Positions 55,146 through 64,000 of a stretch of DNA of 64,000 nt are shown piece after piece; the first letter of the stretch is position 1; each line of letters opens with the position of its first letter. The translations under genes and the position numbers were made by a program. Under the pieces are notes generated by a model that was given only the letters and a program-made list of their open reading frames with translations, searched no databases and was not told where the DNA came from. This DNA comes from Variovorax sp. DXTD-1 (GTDB lineage Bacteria > Pseudomonadota > Gammaproteobacteria > Burkholderiales > Burkholderiaceae_C). The DNA is taken from assembly GCF_003984625.1 (NCBI RefSeq), contig NZ_RWKH01000010.1:62001-126000 (forward strand), read 5' to 3'.

Positions 55146-55987
55146 TGTCCTCTGAATCTATGCAGTCCGATCCAACCAAACCGCATCCCGCTCCTTCTCA
55201 ATGGCAAGTTCCATCCTATGACGTGCCGCTTTGGCATGGAAGGAGTCAAAGTGCATGCGTGATCATCCCCGTCATCAACGAGGGCGAGCGGATCGCTCGT
55301 TTGTTGGCCAGAATGAGCAAGCTGGGTATCGCCCGGAGAGCGGATATCCTGATCATCGATGGCGGCAGCAAGGACGGCTCACTGGAGCCAGCGTTGCTAA
55401 GCGAGCATCGTATTCGAGCCTTGCTGGTGAAAACTGGCCCCGGAAAACTCAGTGCTCAATTACGCTGCGCCTATGCGTTTGCCTTGTCGGAAGGATACGA
55501 TCATCTTGTCACGATCGACGGCAACGACAAAGATGATCCCGAGGCCATCGAGCGCTTCATCGGTGCGTTGGAAAATGGCTCTGATTTCGTACAGGCGTCT
55601 CGATTCGTGACCGGAGGCCAAGCGGAGAACACGCCCAAATCACGCGACCTCGCGATTCGCCTCATCCATGCGCCTTTGCTGAGCTTGTCGTCCGGATTCC
55701 ACTGGACGGACACCACGCAGGGATTCCGCGGCTACAGCCGGCGCATGTTGCAGGACTCAAGATTGGCCGTCTTCCGAGACGTATTCAGCGGATACGAACT
55801 CCTCGCGTATCTTTCGCACAGAGCGCCCAAACTAGGCTTTCGCTGCGTCGAGCTTCCCACCATCCGGCGCTATCCGACAGGCGAAACGCCTACAAAAATT
55901 ACCGCAATCAGAGGCAATCTGACCGTACTTAGCGTCCTATTCAAGGCGTGTCTAGGTTGCTACGACACTTCGGCATCTTCTCCATGA
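55145..55987 (+). CDS. glycosyltransferase family 2 (dolichyl/undecaprenyl-phosphate type)
   Basis: The 280-residue protein has CVIIPVINEGERIARLLARM (residues about 38-57), ILIIDGGSKDGS and HLVTIDGNDKDDPEAIERF, the DxD equivalent being IDGND. It resembles DPM1-like enzymes but has no obvious C-terminal membrane anchors, so it may act from the cytoplasm or through its partner. Its start overlaps the SMR-like gene's stop by one base (TGATG) and its stop overlaps the next gene. With the SMR-like and large membrane proteins it resembles a three-part lipid-sugar transfer set. Confidence 0.88.
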   Translation: MSSESMQSDPTKPHPAPSQWQVPSYDVPLWHGRSQSACVIIPVINEGERIARLLARMSKLGIARRADILIIDGGSKDGSLEPALLSEHRIRALLVKTGPGKLSAQLRCAYAFALSEGYDHLVTIDGNDKDDPEAIERFIGALENGSDFVQASRFVTGGQAENTPKSRDLAIRLIHAPLLSLSSGFHWTDTTQGFRGYSRRMLQDSRLAVFRDVFSGYELLAYLSHRAPKLGFRCVELPTIRRYPTGETPTKITAIRGNLTVLSVLFKACLGCYDTSASSP

Positions 55988-57825
55988 AAGCGTGCGGGAC
56001 ACGGCGGCCACTTGTGTGGGGAGCATTGGCCTCTGTGCTCGGCTACGCGTTGACGGCAGTAGCGTTCTATCCGGGATTCATGTCCGCAGACTCGCTAGCG
56101 CAGTACGAGTCGTCCAAGACGTTGAAATTCACGGATTGGCACCCGCCCGTGATGGGCTGGGTCTGGTCACTATTCAATACCCTGTCCGACGGACCGCAAG
56201 GCATGCTTCTTTGGCAACTTGGTCTGCTATGGATCGCGCTTTTTCTTTGGTATTCGAGCCTGCTTCCCGCCTCCCGGGGCGCATGGGCGCTATTAGCCGT
56301 GGGATTGTTGCCTTGGGTGCTCAACTTTGCAGGCGTCATCTGGAAAGATGTAGGAATGGCCTTCGCACTTGCCCTGGCAGTGGCGCTTGGCTTATCAACC
56401 ACGAGATTCGTGACCGTGTCCACGAGCGTTTTCATGCTCTTCTATGCGCTGAGTCTGCGTTACAACGCGTTGTTCGCGCTGCCTCCTCTCCTGATCTTCC
56501 TATGGAGCCGCTGGAGACCCGATGCGAAGGCTTGGCAAACCATCGCGATCTCGATGCTGACACTTGCAGCCATGCTCCTTGCAACCAATGTGGTGAACTA
56601 CAGCGTGCTGAAGGCAGAGAAGACCTCTCCATCAAGCTACATGATGGTAGATGACTTATTTCATCTGTCGCTGCGCGAAGGCAGGAGTCTCATGCCCGGG
56701 ATTTCGTTCTCGAACATCCAGCATTGCGCAGGGCGTGTCATTGGTCAGAATCGTTTGGTTGGACGTTCTTTCTGCTTGGCGGAGGGGCGCAACTTTTCGA
56801 ACAGGAACCCGCTGAACACGCCAGAGTTGAGCAAGATCTGGCTGGATGCCGTCGCTTCCCATCCTTTGCGCTATCTTCAATTCAGGACGGCTGCATTTGT
56901 CTACTTGCTGCGCACAGCGCAGGACTCTCCCTATTACATCTGGCATCCAGGCATCGATGCCAATTCTTTAGGCTTGGCGCAGACTAACAACACGCTGACA
57001 AGGGTCGTGCACTGGTGGGTCGATGCATCGGCAAGACTGGCCCCCCTGCTGTTCAAGCCTTTCATCTGGTTCGTTCTAGGAATCGCGGTGCTGACTGCGA
57101 GCTTGGTTCAGGCACGAGGCAAGAATTCGAACGCGGCGCTCGCGTTGAGTTCTTCTGCCTTGCTATACATCCTTGGCTACATTCCGGCTACACCGATGGC
57201 GGACTTTCGATACGTTTACTGGAGCGTCTTGGCGATTTCGCTGGCGGCCGTTCTCGTGTTGATTGGCTGGGGAAAGCCTGCCGCCCCCTCTTGGCGACTG
57301 CGGCCGTGGTTGCTCGCGATACCGATATCGCTTTGCGTGGCTCTTGTTGCCCTCTACATGAACGCGCAAAACGCTTTCGATCTCAAGATCGACCGGCAGC
57401 TTTGGAGTCAGTTCCGTGACCACAGCATTCCGGTGAGCGGTACACCACGACTCGTTGGCTTTGCTCCGGCCTCGGATGGGTTATACCGAATTACGGGCCC
57501 TGACCCGCACTTGATCTACGACCTTCATACGCAAGTTGTTGCATCAAAAGATGTGGACTACTTAGCCTTTGATTTTCACTGCGAGGGACAGCGAGCGATT
57601 CCCTCGGTTCAGCTTTTCTGGTGGAACGACAATCAGCCTGCAGCTCGAGAAGAGCAGAGCACCACGTTCACTCCCGCATCGGGGATGAACGTAATTTCCA
57701 CGAGATTCCTTAGGGGCTGGGCCGATGTCGGCCGCCTTGCTCATCTCCGCGTCGATCTCGATCCGAACGACGCCTGCGCGTTCTTACGAATCGGGGTTGT
57801 GCACTGGGTTCCGCGCTCACCTTGA
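55984..57825 (+). CDS. large multi-membrane protein, possible GT-C type glycosyltransferase
   Basis: The 613-residue protein has about 12 membrane segments across residues 10-470, then a soluble C-terminal part of about 140 residues rich in beta-strand character. A loop with FYPGFMSADSLAQYESSK and WHPPVMGWVWSL follows the first segment, the place where GT-C enzymes hold the catalytic acid. I know no named family for certain. It would transfer the lipid-linked sugar to the glycan in the periplasm. The start is the ATG at 55984, overlapping the preceding stop; an upstream GTG at 55948 is unlikely. Confidence 0.8.
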   Translation: MKACGTRRPLVWGALASVLGYALTAVAFYPGFMSADSLAQYESSKTLKFTDWHPPVMGWVWSLFNTLSDGPQGMLLWQLGLLWIALFLWYSSLLPASRGAWALLAVGLLPWVLNFAGVIWKDVGMAFALALAVALGLSTTRFVTVSTSVFMLFYALSLRYNALFALPPLLIFLWSRWRPDAKAWQTIAISMLTLAAMLLATNVVNYSVLKAEKTSPSSYMMVDDLFHLSLREGRSLMPGISFSNIQHCAGRVIGQNRLVGRSFCLAEGRNFSNRNPLNTPELSKIWLDAVASHPLRYLQFRTAAFVYLLRTAQDSPYYIWHPGIDANSLGLAQTNNTLTRVVHWWVDASARLAPLLFKPFIWFVLGIAVLTASLVQARGKNSNAALALSSSALLYILGYIPATPMADFRYVYWSVLAISLAAVLVLIGWGKPAAPSWRLRPWLLAIPISLCVALVALYMNAQNAFDLKIDRQLWSQFRDHSIPVSGTPRLVGFAPASDGLYRITGPDPHLIYDLHTQVVASKDVDYLAFDFHCEGQRAIPSVQLFWWNDNQPAAREEQSTTFTPASGMNVISTRFLRGWADVGRLAHLRVDLDPNDACAFLRIGVVHWVPRSP

Positions 57826-58090
57826 CCGTGCGCGCCTCAGACGCGGGGAGGCCCCAAAGCTGCCGCACGGAGCTTAGGCGAATCTGGATTTAGCGACTTC
57901 TTAAATGGTTGGGCATTGAAGGACAAATTTCCTTCCCAATGAGGATTCCTTCTTTCATTCCACATTAGCAGCAGCCGATAAGCAGCTACTATTCCATAGT
58001 CGACCCTAAGGGGCCGCACTTGGCTTTTTCCTATAACACTTTAAAAATAAGTATCCCTTCGACCTTGAGACTGGCGTGCACAGGGAACCT
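57826..58090. other. AT-rich gap before glycosyltransferase genes
   Basis: This gap of 265 bases is clearly AT-richer than the flanking genes, especially 57890-58060. It holds no convincing gene. TTCCTATAACACTTTAAAA around 58028 suggests a -10-like TATAAC in this direction, so a promoter for the next genes is plausible. Confidence 0.45.
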
Positions 58091-59689
58091 ATGACGAACA
58101 AAGACTTTTCTCGCACGAGTGCTGAAGACATCGGTGCCGCACTGTTTGATGCAGACTTTTATCTTGAAGCCTATCCTGATGTGCGCGAGGCGGGAGTAGA
58201 CCCGTTCGCACACTATAGGTCCCATGGATGGCGGGAGCGCCGGGATCCCAGCCGTACATTCAGCACCAACTATTACCTAGATTCGAATCCAGACGTCGCC
58301 GCAGCCGGCATCGATCCGTTGCTTCACTACGCGAATACGGGAATTTTCGAGGGACGCCACCCCCGACCACCGGAAGTGCATTTCAACGACAAGGCCCTTG
58401 TGCTCGGGGCAACGTCGGTGCGTCAGCAGGCGTTGCATTGGCAGCCTGCTGATGAGGATATGCCGCTCACCGCTGACGATCTGCGCAGGTGTTTGGAAGA
58501 CGCATTTGCAATCGGCTCAGGGAAAGCAGTCTTGTCGCTGAGCCATGACCAATACGTCAAGAACGTGGGCGGGGTACAAAGCATTGTCGCGTCGGAAGCA
58601 AAGGCGCTCCAACAGCAGGGTTGGACTTATATTCATCTGAGCCCTGCCTGGCCAGTTCCAATGCTGGCCGAGTCGCAGCACCCGTCCGAAATGCGTTTGG
58701 TGCTGACGCTGAATGGACGCCGACAGGGTGTAGTGCTGGAAGCAGATCTGGTGCAGGTTCTGCGTCCATCCGGAGCTACCGCCCCGGCGCTGTATTTCGT
58801 GTTGCACCACGCGATGGGATTCGCACCGACGACCGTGGTCGCGCTTGCGAAAACTTGCCAGCCCTCGCCTTCTTACATCTGGACGCACGACTTCTTTTCT
58901 CTCTGTACCAATCCGTTCCTGCTTCGCAACAATCGGAGCTTCTGCGGTGCACCAGTGCCAGAGTCGACCGCGTGCATGGTGTGTAGCAACGGACAAGTCC
59001 GCCCGGCGCATTTGTCCGCTATGAGGCAAATCTTCGAGGCACTCAGCCCTGTTGTTCTTGCGCCGTCGTTAAGTGCATTTGAATTCTGGCGTGCGCACAC
59101 CGACTTGCCGATGAGTGGGACTTATGTTGTCCCGCCAGCATCTTTGGAGTTTGAAGCCGCCGCTGTTGCTCGCACTTCCGGGCCCGTTCGAGTTGCATTC
59201 ATCGGTCCACCGGCAGCACACAAAGGTTGGGCCGCCTTTGCAACATTGGTGACTCGACATCGAGAAGATGCGCGGTATGAATTTTTCAGGCTTGGAGTTG
59301 GCGAAAGCACGCTGAATGGCGTGCGCTCTATCTACACCGAAGTGGATGCTGACAATCCCGACGCGATGATCAAAGCGCTGCGCGATCACGCCATCGATGT
59401 GGTGGTCAACTGGTACTCTTGCTTCGAAACTTTTTCGTTTTCGACCCATGAAGCAATGGCTGCGGGTGCGTTTGTCGTCACGCGTTATGAGGCAGGCAAT
59501 GTCTGGCCGGCGATTGCTTCAGCGCCAGGCCAGCGAGGGCTGGCGCTTCATAGTGAAGCCGAGCTGCGCGCTCTCTTCTTGGGCGATCAAATGATCAAGC
59601 TGGCGAAGCGACCGCGGTCCCACGGAAAACTCTCTCGAACGCATGGCACCGCCGACTTGTTGCTCGAGGAAAACAGACGCCATGGCTAA
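58091..59689 (+). CDS. glycosyltransferase with N-terminal YPDV/HY repeats
   Basis: The 532-residue protein begins with two related units, ALFDADFYLEAYPDVREAGV and STNYYLDSNPDVAAAGIDPL (about residues 20-85), each ending in an HYR/HYA-type motif followed by G and GRHP or ERRDP. This repeat is seen at the N-termini of some surface-polysaccharide enzymes and calcium-binding proteins. The rest is a GT-B-type fold: DQYVKNVGGVQSIVASEAKA, VRVAFIGPPAAHKGWAAFATL and FETFSFSTHEAMAAGAFVVT near the end. It probably acts on the surface glycan. Its stop overlaps the next gene by 8 bases. Confidence 0.85.
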   Translation: MTNKDFSRTSAEDIGAALFDADFYLEAYPDVREAGVDPFAHYRSHGWRERRDPSRTFSTNYYLDSNPDVAAAGIDPLLHYANTGIFEGRHPRPPEVHFNDKALVLGATSVRQQALHWQPADEDMPLTADDLRRCLEDAFAIGSGKAVLSLSHDQYVKNVGGVQSIVASEAKALQQQGWTYIHLSPAWPVPMLAESQHPSEMRLVLTLNGRRQGVVLEADLVQVLRPSGATAPALYFVLHHAMGFAPTTVVALAKTCQPSPSYIWTHDFFSLCTNPFLLRNNRSFCGAPVPESTACMVCSNGQVRPAHLSAMRQIFEALSPVVLAPSLSAFEFWRAHTDLPMSGTYVVPPASLEFEAAAVARTSGPVRVAFIGPPAAHKGWAAFATLVTRHREDARYEFFRLGVGESTLNGVRSIYTEVDADNPDAMIKALRDHAIDVVVNWYSCFETFSFSTHEAMAAGAFVVTRYEAGNVWPAIASAPGQRGLALHSEAELRALFLGDQMIKLAKRPRSHGKLSRTHGTADLLLEENRRHG

Positions 59690-60710
59690 GACTCACTGCT
59701 TCACGAGCATTTCTTTCAGCTACCTAGATCGCGCGCGTGTACTGGCGGAGACGATCAAACAGCATCATCCTGATTGGACCCTGTGGTTGTGCATGTCCGA
59801 CCTGGAACCGGATGGCTTTGAGTTTGATCTTGCAAACGAACTTTTTGACCACATCGTGCGTGTTTGGGAGCTTGACGTTCCGTCTCATCACGAATGGGTG
59901 TTCAAACACGACGTCGTTGAACTGTGCACGGCTGTCAAAGGCCCCATGCTGCAGCACATCCTGGCGCAAGGCGCCGAGCGGGTTTATTACATCGATCCCG
60001 ACATTGCTGTGTTTCAACCTCTCGTGCACGTCGAAGCCGCGCTGGAAACCAGTTCCATAGTGCTCACGCCACATCTCGTGTCGAAGGAACTGGATCGCCA
60101 AGGTGTACTAGACAACGAGATTTCCTGCCTCAAGCACGGAACCTACAACCTCGGCTTCCTGGCGGTTCGCAATGATGAGAATGGACGCCAATTTGCCCAA
60201 TGGTGGGGAGACCGTCTTCGCGAGTTCTGCTACGACGACATCCCGGCTGGTTTGTTCACAGACCAGCGATGGTGCGATCTCGCTCCCGCGCTATTTGACG
60301 GTGTTTTCATCCTGCGCGATGCGGGCTACAACGTCGCCAGTTGGAACCTCTCCCGACGGCCTTTGACTATCACGCGAGATGGCCAAGTCATGGCTGCGGA
60401 CGTCCCCCTTCGGTTCTTTCATTTCACTAAGGTTAATTCGGTCGGGGAGATGAGCTTGGACAGGGCTGCTGGCGGCCATGTCGAGGTGTTCGAACTCCTG
60501 CGTTGGTATCGTGAACGTCTCAACCACCATGCTGCCATCGGCTTGCCGGGCCGATGGTGGCACTACAGCTGCTACGAAGACGGTATGCCTGTTCAAAGAC
60601 GTGATCGACTTGTCTGGCGAGAAAGGGGCGATTTGCGTCGAGCTTTCGATAATCCCTTCGCGAGCGGCCCCGGTACATTTCAGCAGTGGTGCATGCAGCA
60701 TTTGCTCTAG
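59682..60710 (+). CDS. glycosyltransferase, family 8-like fold
   Basis: The 342-residue protein starts MAKTHCFTSISFSYLDRARVLA and has the metal-binding motif VYYIDPDIAVFQPL (DPD near residue 104). ISCLKHGTYNLGFLAVRNDENGRQFAQWW and the FTDQRWCDLAPALF segment match a DUF-type glycosyltransferase group often found in polysaccharide clusters. No membrane segment is seen. Translation probably couples to the preceding gene, since they overlap by 8 bases. Confidence 0.85.
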   Translation: MAKTHCFTSISFSYLDRARVLAETIKQHHPDWTLWLCMSDLEPDGFEFDLANELFDHIVRVWELDVPSHHEWVFKHDVVELCTAVKGPMLQHILAQGAERVYYIDPDIAVFQPLVHVEAALETSSIVLTPHLVSKELDRQGVLDNEISCLKHGTYNLGFLAVRNDENGRQFAQWWGDRLREFCYDDIPAGLFTDQRWCDLAPALFDGVFILRDAGYNVASWNLSRRPLTITRDGQVMAADVPLRFFHFTKVNSVGEMSLDRAAGGHVEVFELLRWYRERLNHHAAIGLPGRWWHYSCYEDGMPVQRRDRLVWRERGDLRRAFDNPFASGPGTFQQWCMQHLL

Positions 60711-60745
60711 CGCTGACCACGCACCATTACAAGTACAGTCTCCAC

Positions 60746-62185
60746 ATGAAAATCCTCGAAACTCGCTACGGTTATCTAGAAGTTCCGGACGTCGAGCACG
60801 ATTTGATCGGTCGCTTCTTGGCCCGCTATGGCGAATGGGCCAATGATGAAGTGCGGTTTGTAGCCGCCGCATTACCAAAGGACAAGCCCTTAAAGGTTAT
60901 AGACATTGGCGCCTTTGTTGGTACTTTCGGCATTGGACTCTCTCAAGCAGCAAATGTGGCATCTACGACATTTGTTGAAGCCAATGCTGCGGTTTCTCCG
61001 CTCTTGATCAGCAATGCGATCCGCAACGCTCGAGGCCAATCCAACGTAATCGAAGCGGCAGTCACTCCAGACGGTCATTCGATGGATGCAACATACGACT
61101 CGTTGAATCTTGGGTCTCTATCCTTTGCACCTGTTGATGACGCAGCGCGCGTGCACCTCAAGAAACCGATGCGCTTCGTCAATATGGCAGAGATCGTCAC
61201 CCAAGCAGGCGACGTCGATCTGATAAAAATGGATGTCGAGGGACTTGAGTACGCTATTCTTGATGCGAATCGATCGCTTCTGGGCGCGGGCGGGCCAGCA
61301 TTCTGGTTGGAGTGCAACGATTCGCGCCAGTCGCTCGCACTGTTCGAACTGCTCCGCGAATGCGGACTACAAGTTCACTATTTCGCGTTCCCCTCATTTG
61401 CCCCTGACAACTTCCTGAAGAACTCTGAGCCGATATTTCCCTGGGCCTATGAGGCGGGTCTTTGGGCGAGTCGAGGACCGGCACCGATTCTTTCGTCTGT
61501 ATTGCGTGAACACGAGTGCATTCTCAGGTGCGTACAAACTCGCGAGGAGCTTCGACACGCGCTATGGCAGACTCCGCGTTGGGGACCGTCGGATTGGCAG
61601 AGAGCAGCAAGAGCCGAATTGATCGCAGAAGCAACCCACGCACTCTCTGGGGAACGGTTCGAAAAATTCCTCGTCGATCCCCAAGTCGAGGTACAGATCG
61701 CCGGTACTTCCTTGCCCGACTTGGTCTCTCAATTGAAGTCGTCTCGTCTCTCCCAGAGTAAGGCGGAAGCGGAGGCTCGAGCACTTCGCGCGCTACTCGA
61801 ACATGCCGAAAAGCGGTTGGCACAAGCCGAAGGGTTGCGGCAGATCAATGCCGACCTACAAACCCTGGCACGGGAAATCACGAATCAAAAAGACGGTGTG
61901 ACGCGTCAAAAGGACGAAGTGGCGCGGCAAAATGACGAAGTGGCGCGGCAAAAGGACGAAGTGGCGCGGCAAAAGGACGAAGTGGCGCGGCAAAAGGACG
62001 AAGTGGCGCGTCAACTTGAAATGCAAAAGTACCAAACTGTGACGGCCGAGCAAGCTTTATTACAGATCCAACGCAGTCCATACTGGCGGATCAGCGGGCC
62101 ACTGCGCCGCTTTTTGACCCGGCATGGACAGTTGCGTAAGGGTTTGCGCCGCATCGCTTCTGCAGCCTACCGCGTGCTGCGATAA
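60746..62185 (+). CDS. FkbM-family methyltransferase with coiled-coil heptad repeats
   Basis: The 479-residue protein has an FkbM methyltransferase domain: VIDIGAFVGTFGIGLSQ (residues about 51-67, the SAM loop) and VDLIKMDVEGLEYAILDAN, about residue 160. It would O-methylate a sugar. After residue about 340 it is a long charged helix with a coiled coil. In it the heptad RQKDEVA repeats five times (residues about 387-421), encoded by 21-bp tandem units at 61904-62008. The last 40 residues are basic. The start at 60746 (MKILETRYGYLEVPD) is better than an ATG at 60686. Confidence 0.88.
   Translation: MKILETRYGYLEVPDVEHDLIGRFLARYGEWANDEVRFVAAALPKDKPLKVIDIGAFVGTFGIGLSQAANVASTTFVEANAAVSPLLISNAIRNARGQSNVIEAAVTPDGHSMDATYDSLNLGSLSFAPVDDAARVHLKKPMRFVNMAEIVTQAGDVDLIKMDVEGLEYAILDANRSLLGAGGPAFWLECNDSRQSLALFELLRECGLQVHYFAFPSFAPDNFLKNSEPIFPWAYEAGLWASRGPAPILSSVLREHECILRCVQTREELRHALWQTPRWGPSDWQRAARAELIAEATHALSGERFEKFLVDPQVEVQIAGTSLPDLVSQLKSSRLSQSKAEAEARALRALLEHAEKRLAQAEGLRQINADLQTLAREITNQKDGVTRQKDEVARQNDEVARQKDEVARQKDEVARQKDEVARQLEMQKYQTVTAEQALLQIQRSPYWRISGPLRRFLTRHGQLRKGLRRIASAAYRVLR
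61904..62008. repeat. five tandem 21-bp units in the FkbM gene
   Basis: Five units of CGGCAAAAGGACGAAGTGGC-G (first and second with single changes) encode RQKDEVA heptads; degenerate copies flank them. Each unit is one coiled-coil heptad, so a copy-number change keeps the frame and changes helix length by about 1 nm. Confidence 0.9.
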
Positions 62186-63596
<1,411 letters not shown>

Positions 63597-64000
63597 ACCT
63601 TGCGCGCTTCAAGCCCGAGATTCGACATTCCGCCTCGATCATGGAAAACCGCAAGCATCTGTTCGGCCAATGAAGCTGCATTCTCTGCCTCAAAGAGAAG
63701 ACAGGACTTTTTGTGCTGCAGTATCTCCGCGACACCTACATTTGGATTGATGATCGATGGCTTAGATAGCATCGCCGCTTCAACGACCACGAGCGAAAAT
63801 GCCTCGTCACGCGAGCAGCAGACAACCGCATCGGCGCTAGCCAGCAAATCAAGCAATTCGCTATGGTTCAACAGGCCAAGATATTCGAGCGCCGATGCGG
63901 TTCCCATTCGCTCGCGCACACCTGACCAGAACGGCATATTTTGCTCAGAGAGCTTGCCCGTCAACAAGAATCGGCAGGAAGCACGCACATCCTCTGGCAA

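Noticed and set aside
61904..62008. Possible CRISPR-like direct repeats
   Set aside because: The 21-bp units adjoin without spacers, lie in a coding frame and encode coiled-coil heptads.

Overview
The window looks like chromosomal DNA of a high-GC betaproteobacterium of the Comamonadaceae, most like Variovorax. The reasons are the gene content (Bug-type binding protein, several TRAP transporters, a fad cluster with an acyl-CoA dehydrogenase and a FadN-type enzyme, argB close to slmA) and families of GC-rich intergenic repeats of a kind common in that group. This assignment is from memory and pattern; no search was run. No rRNA, tRNA, CRISPR array, insertion-sequence transposase or prophage gene was recognised.

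Layout. 1-5.9 kb (+): the end of an acyl-CoA synthetase, a Bug solute-binding protein, a TRAP transporter whose dctQ-dctM and dctP are separated by a 272-bp palindromic repeat, and a nucleoside hydrolase. 5.9-12.0 kb (-): a glutamate/aspartate ABC transporter (gltIJKL order), aspartate ammonia-lyase and a LysR regulator; together they look like an aspartate/glutamate uptake and deamination unit. 12.0-18.3 kb: amidase, 2-hydroxyacid dehydrogenase, an Atm1-type ABC exporter, a YciA-type thioesterase, an enoyl-CoA hydratase and a DsbA-like isomerase. An inverted second copy of the 272-bp repeat follows at 18.4 kb. 18.7-28.5 kb (-): a fatty-acid beta-oxidation block (TetR regulator, acyl-CoA dehydrogenase, DUF2147, FadN-like bifunctional enzyme, thiolase, alpha/beta hydrolase, thioesterase, SDR) interrupted by a DUF559 nuclease-like cassette bounded by inverted repeats. 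28.6-30.4 kb: a divergent SDR and LysR pair.

30.5-39.6 kb is a sugar-acid catabolic locus. A FadR-type GntR regulator separates a leftward unit (two SDRs, a fumarylacetoacetase-family hydrolase) from a rightward unit (TRAP dctP-dctQ-dctM, a UxaA-family dehydratase, an Ldh2-type dehydrogenase). Two copies of another hairpin-forming repeat lie inside the rightward operon. Catalase and an SlmA-like regulator follow.

42-64 kb is a surface-polysaccharide locus: galE, argB (housekeeping), a WecA-like initiating transferase, many glycosyltransferases, a Wzm/Wzt ABC exporter and gmd. Base composition falls visibly after about 48.8 kb, suggesting acquisition by transfer. The most interesting part is a tightly overlapping seven-gene run at 50,995-57,825: a membrane-anchored GT2, an FAD oxidoreductase, an NAD-dependent epimerase-like protein with a changed catalytic motif, a TIM-barrel isomerase, a small SMR/EamA-type membrane protein, a second GT2 and a large multi-membrane protein. 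I infer that it makes an unusual sugar, loads it on a lipid carrier, flips it and transfers it to a surface glycan. That is a hypothesis from gene content, not a demonstrated function.
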